Positions 13,142 through 14,828 of a stretch of 14,828 nt of DNA are shown one piece after another. The notes below the pieces were generated by a model. The model saw only the letters and a program-made list of their open reading frames with translations. It did not search any database and was not told the origin of the DNA. The position numbers were made by a program, and so were the translations under genes. Each line of letters begins with the position of its first letter. The stretch's first letter is position 1. This stretch comes from Bacillota bacterium (GTDB taxonomy: Bacteria; Bacillota; Clostridia; Oscillospirales; Acutalibacteraceae), in assembly GCA_023397245.1 (NCBI GenBank), contig JAEWUH010000215.1:1-14828 (forward strand), given 5' to 3'.

Positions 13142-14828
13142 AGAGACCGGAAATCAAAAAAGTTATTATCATCGGCTCCGGCCCGATCATCATCGGTCAG
13201 GCTGCCGAATTTGACTACGCGGGCACACAGGCCTGCCGTGCGCTCCGTGAAGAGGGCGTAGAGGTTATCCTCATAAACTCCAACCCTGCAACCATTATGA
13301 CGGACAAACAGATTGCGGACAAGGTCTACATTGAACCGCTTACGGTTGAAACCATCAAAAAGGTCATCCTGAAAGAAAACCCGGACAGCATCCTGCCTAC
13401 CCTCGGCGGACAGAATGCGCTGAACCTCGCGGTAGAACTGGAGGAATCCGGCTTTCTGAAGGAAAACCATGTGGAGATGATCGGCACCAACGCGGACACG
13501 ATTCGTATGGCCGAGGACCGCGAGCTTTTCAAGGAAGCCATGGAACGCATCGACCAGCCGTGCGCGGAAAGCGCAATCGCGGAATCGGTTGAGGAATGCC
13601 TGAAGGCCGCGAAGAAAATCGGTTATCCGGTGGTTGTACGTCCCGCTTACACGCTGGGCGGGAGCGGCGGCGGCATTGCCGCGGACGAGGAAGAGCTGAT
13701 CACCATTGCAACGCTCGGCCTGCACCGCAGCCGCGTAAATCAGGTGCTGATTGAACGCTGCATTTCCGGCTGGAAAGAAATTGAATACGAAGTTATGCGC
13801 GACCATAACGGCAACTGCATCACGGTCTGCAACATGGAAAACTTTGACCCGGTCGGCGTTCATACCGGAGATTCCATTGTCGTCGCGCCGTGCCAGACGC
13901 TTGCCGACAAGGAAACCCAGATGCTGCGGAGCGCCGCGCTAGCTATTATCACCGAGCTGAAAGTAGAAGGCGGCTGCAACGTACAGTTTGCACTGAACCC
14001 GAAAAGCTTTGAATACTGTGTAATCGAAGTCAATCCGCGCGTGAGCCGTTCCTCTGCACTGGCCTCCAAAGCAACCGGCTATCCGATCGCCAAGGTCGCT
14101 TCCAAAATCGCGCTTGGCTATACGCTGGATGAAATCCAGAACGCGATCACCAAAAAAACCTATGCCTGCTTTGAACCGACTCTGGACTACTGCGTTGTAA
14201 AGATACCCAAATGGCCGTTTGACAAATTCGTGTACGCGAAGCGCAGTCTCGGCACGCAGATGAAGGCGACCGGCGAGGTTATGGGCATTGCCCCGAGCTT
14301 TGAAGCGGCGCTGATGAAATCCATCCGCTCGCTCGAGCAGAATATGTACAGTCTGATCGATAAAAATCTGCAGAGCCTTTCGGACAGCGAGCTGGGCGCA
14401 AAGCTGCACGACGTGGATGACCGCCGTCTTTGGGTGGTATCCGAAGCGATCCGGCGCGGCACTCCTCTGAAGGAAATTCATGATATTACGAAAATTGATC
14501 TATGGTTCCTAGATAAGCTGCAGTCCATTATCTATGTGGAAAAGGAGCTCACCACAGAGCCTCTGGACAAGGTACTGCTTTATAAGGCAAAAGACCTTGG
14601 CTTTATCGATAAGACCATATCCGAACTGAGCGGGAAAAGCGTGGAAGAAATCCGCGGGCTTGAAAACGAATGGAACGTCAAACCGGTTTATAAAATGGTT
14701 GACACCTGCGCGGCGGAGTTTGACGCGGAAACCCCGTACTATTATTCCAGTTACGGGATTCAGAATGAATCCGTTTCCCAGAACGGGCGGAAAAAAGTCT
14801 TGGTCATCGGTTCCGGGCCGATCCGCAT
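13138..14828 (+). CDS. carB: Carbamoyl phosphate synthase large subunit CarB (3' end outside window)
   Basis: ATP-grasp synthetase subunit that makes carbamoyl phosphate from bicarbonate, two ATP and the ammonia delivered by CarA. The frame opens at ATG 13138, overlapping the carA stop by 4 nt with GGAGGGG (13124-13130) as RBS, and stays open to the window end, so 563 of about 1060-1070 residues are visible. Seen: the first Rossmann-like preATP-grasp start KKVIIIGSGPIIIGQAAEFDYAG, LPTLGGQNALNLA, the ATP-grasp loop RPAYTLGGSGGGIA, the conserved ERCISGWKEIEYEV, GVHTGDSIVVAPCQTL, and the metal/ATP site IEVNPRVSRSSALASKATGYPIA. The oligomerisation region follows (about 400-545), and the window ends in KKVLVIGSGPIRI, the start of the second synthetase half. 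Fully conventional as far as it goes; a fused, undivided CarB is likely but not proven. Confidence 0.97.
   Translation, partial: MKRPEIKKVIIIGSGPIIIGQAAEFDYAGTQACRALREEGVEVILINSNPATIMTDKQIADKVYIEPLTVETIKKVILKENPDSILPTLGGQNALNLAVELEESGFLKENHVEMIGTNADTIRMAEDRELFKEAMERIDQPCAESAIAESVEECLKAAKKIGYPVVVRPAYTLGGSGGGIAADEEELITIATLGLHRSRVNQVLIERCISGWKEIEYEVMRDHNGNCITVCNMENFDPVGVHTGDSIVVAPCQTLADKETQMLRSAALAIITELKVEGGCNVQFALNPKSFEYCVIEVNPRVSRSSALASKATGYPIAKVASKIALGYTLDEIQNAITKKTYACFEPTLDYCVVKIPKWPFDKFVYAKRSLGTQMKATGEVMGIAPSFEAALMKSIRSLEQNMYSLIDKNLQSLSDSELGAKLHDVDDRRLWVVSEAIRRGTPLKEIHDITKIDLWFLDKLQSIIYVEKELTTEPLDKVLLYKAKDLGFIDKTISELSGKSVEEIRGLENEWNVKPVYKMVDTCAAEFDAETPYYYSSYGIQNESVSQNGRKKVLVIGSGPIR

Overview
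This window reads as a chromosomal stretch of a low-to-mid GC Gram-positive anaerobe of class Clostridia, plausibly in or near the Oscillospiraceae/Ruminococcaceae (inference from gene content, not a search). Reasons: strong Shine-Dalgarno sites (AAGGAGG, GAGGAGG), several TTG and GTG starts, AT-rich intergenic DNA between roughly balanced-GC genes, the diaminopimelate aminotransferase route to lysine (dapL beside dapF), a type I-alpha glutamine synthetase followed by an ANTAR-domain regulator, and a TM-LysM-G5-M23 cell-wall protein. All thirteen genes found lie on the + strand.

Layout. (1) 1-1320: the 3' part of a polar amino acid ABC permease and its overlapping ATPase, closed by a clear terminator. 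(2) 1393-2752: a zinc-dependent phospholipase C family protein 13 nt ahead of luxS, a likely two-gene unit. (3) 2753-3045: an intergenic region holding a 158-nt imperfect inverted repeat with a GC-rich apical hairpin and purine-rich internal loops, then two 20-bp direct repeats and a promoter. (4) 3046-4737: a membrane-anchored LysM-G5-M23 peptidase, closed by two hairpins, the second a textbook terminator. (5) 5076-6359: murA, behind a long AT-rich leader with promoter and cre-like candidates, then an intrinsic terminator. (6) 6429-7711: a WalJ/YycJ-type metallo-beta-lactamase-fold gene and rlmH. (7) 8000-10751: glnA, an ANTAR regulator and dapF in tight order; the glnA leader has a consensus promoter and a hairpin plus U-tract just before the RBS. 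(8) 10800-14828: dapL with its own promoter inside the end of dapF, then carA and a carB truncated by the window end.

Functionally this is a housekeeping island of nitrogen assimilation and cell-envelope building: amino acid uptake, glutamine synthesis, meso-diaminopimelate, UDP-MurNAc precursor synthesis, peptidoglycan remodelling, and carbamoyl phosphate (which uses the amide of glutamine). The most distinctive signals are the probable glnA attenuation circuit (leader terminator plus adjacent RNA-binding ANTAR protein with a degenerate receiver) and the large structured inverted repeat downstream of luxS. No phage, IS transposase, CRISPR array, tRNA or rRNA was recognised.
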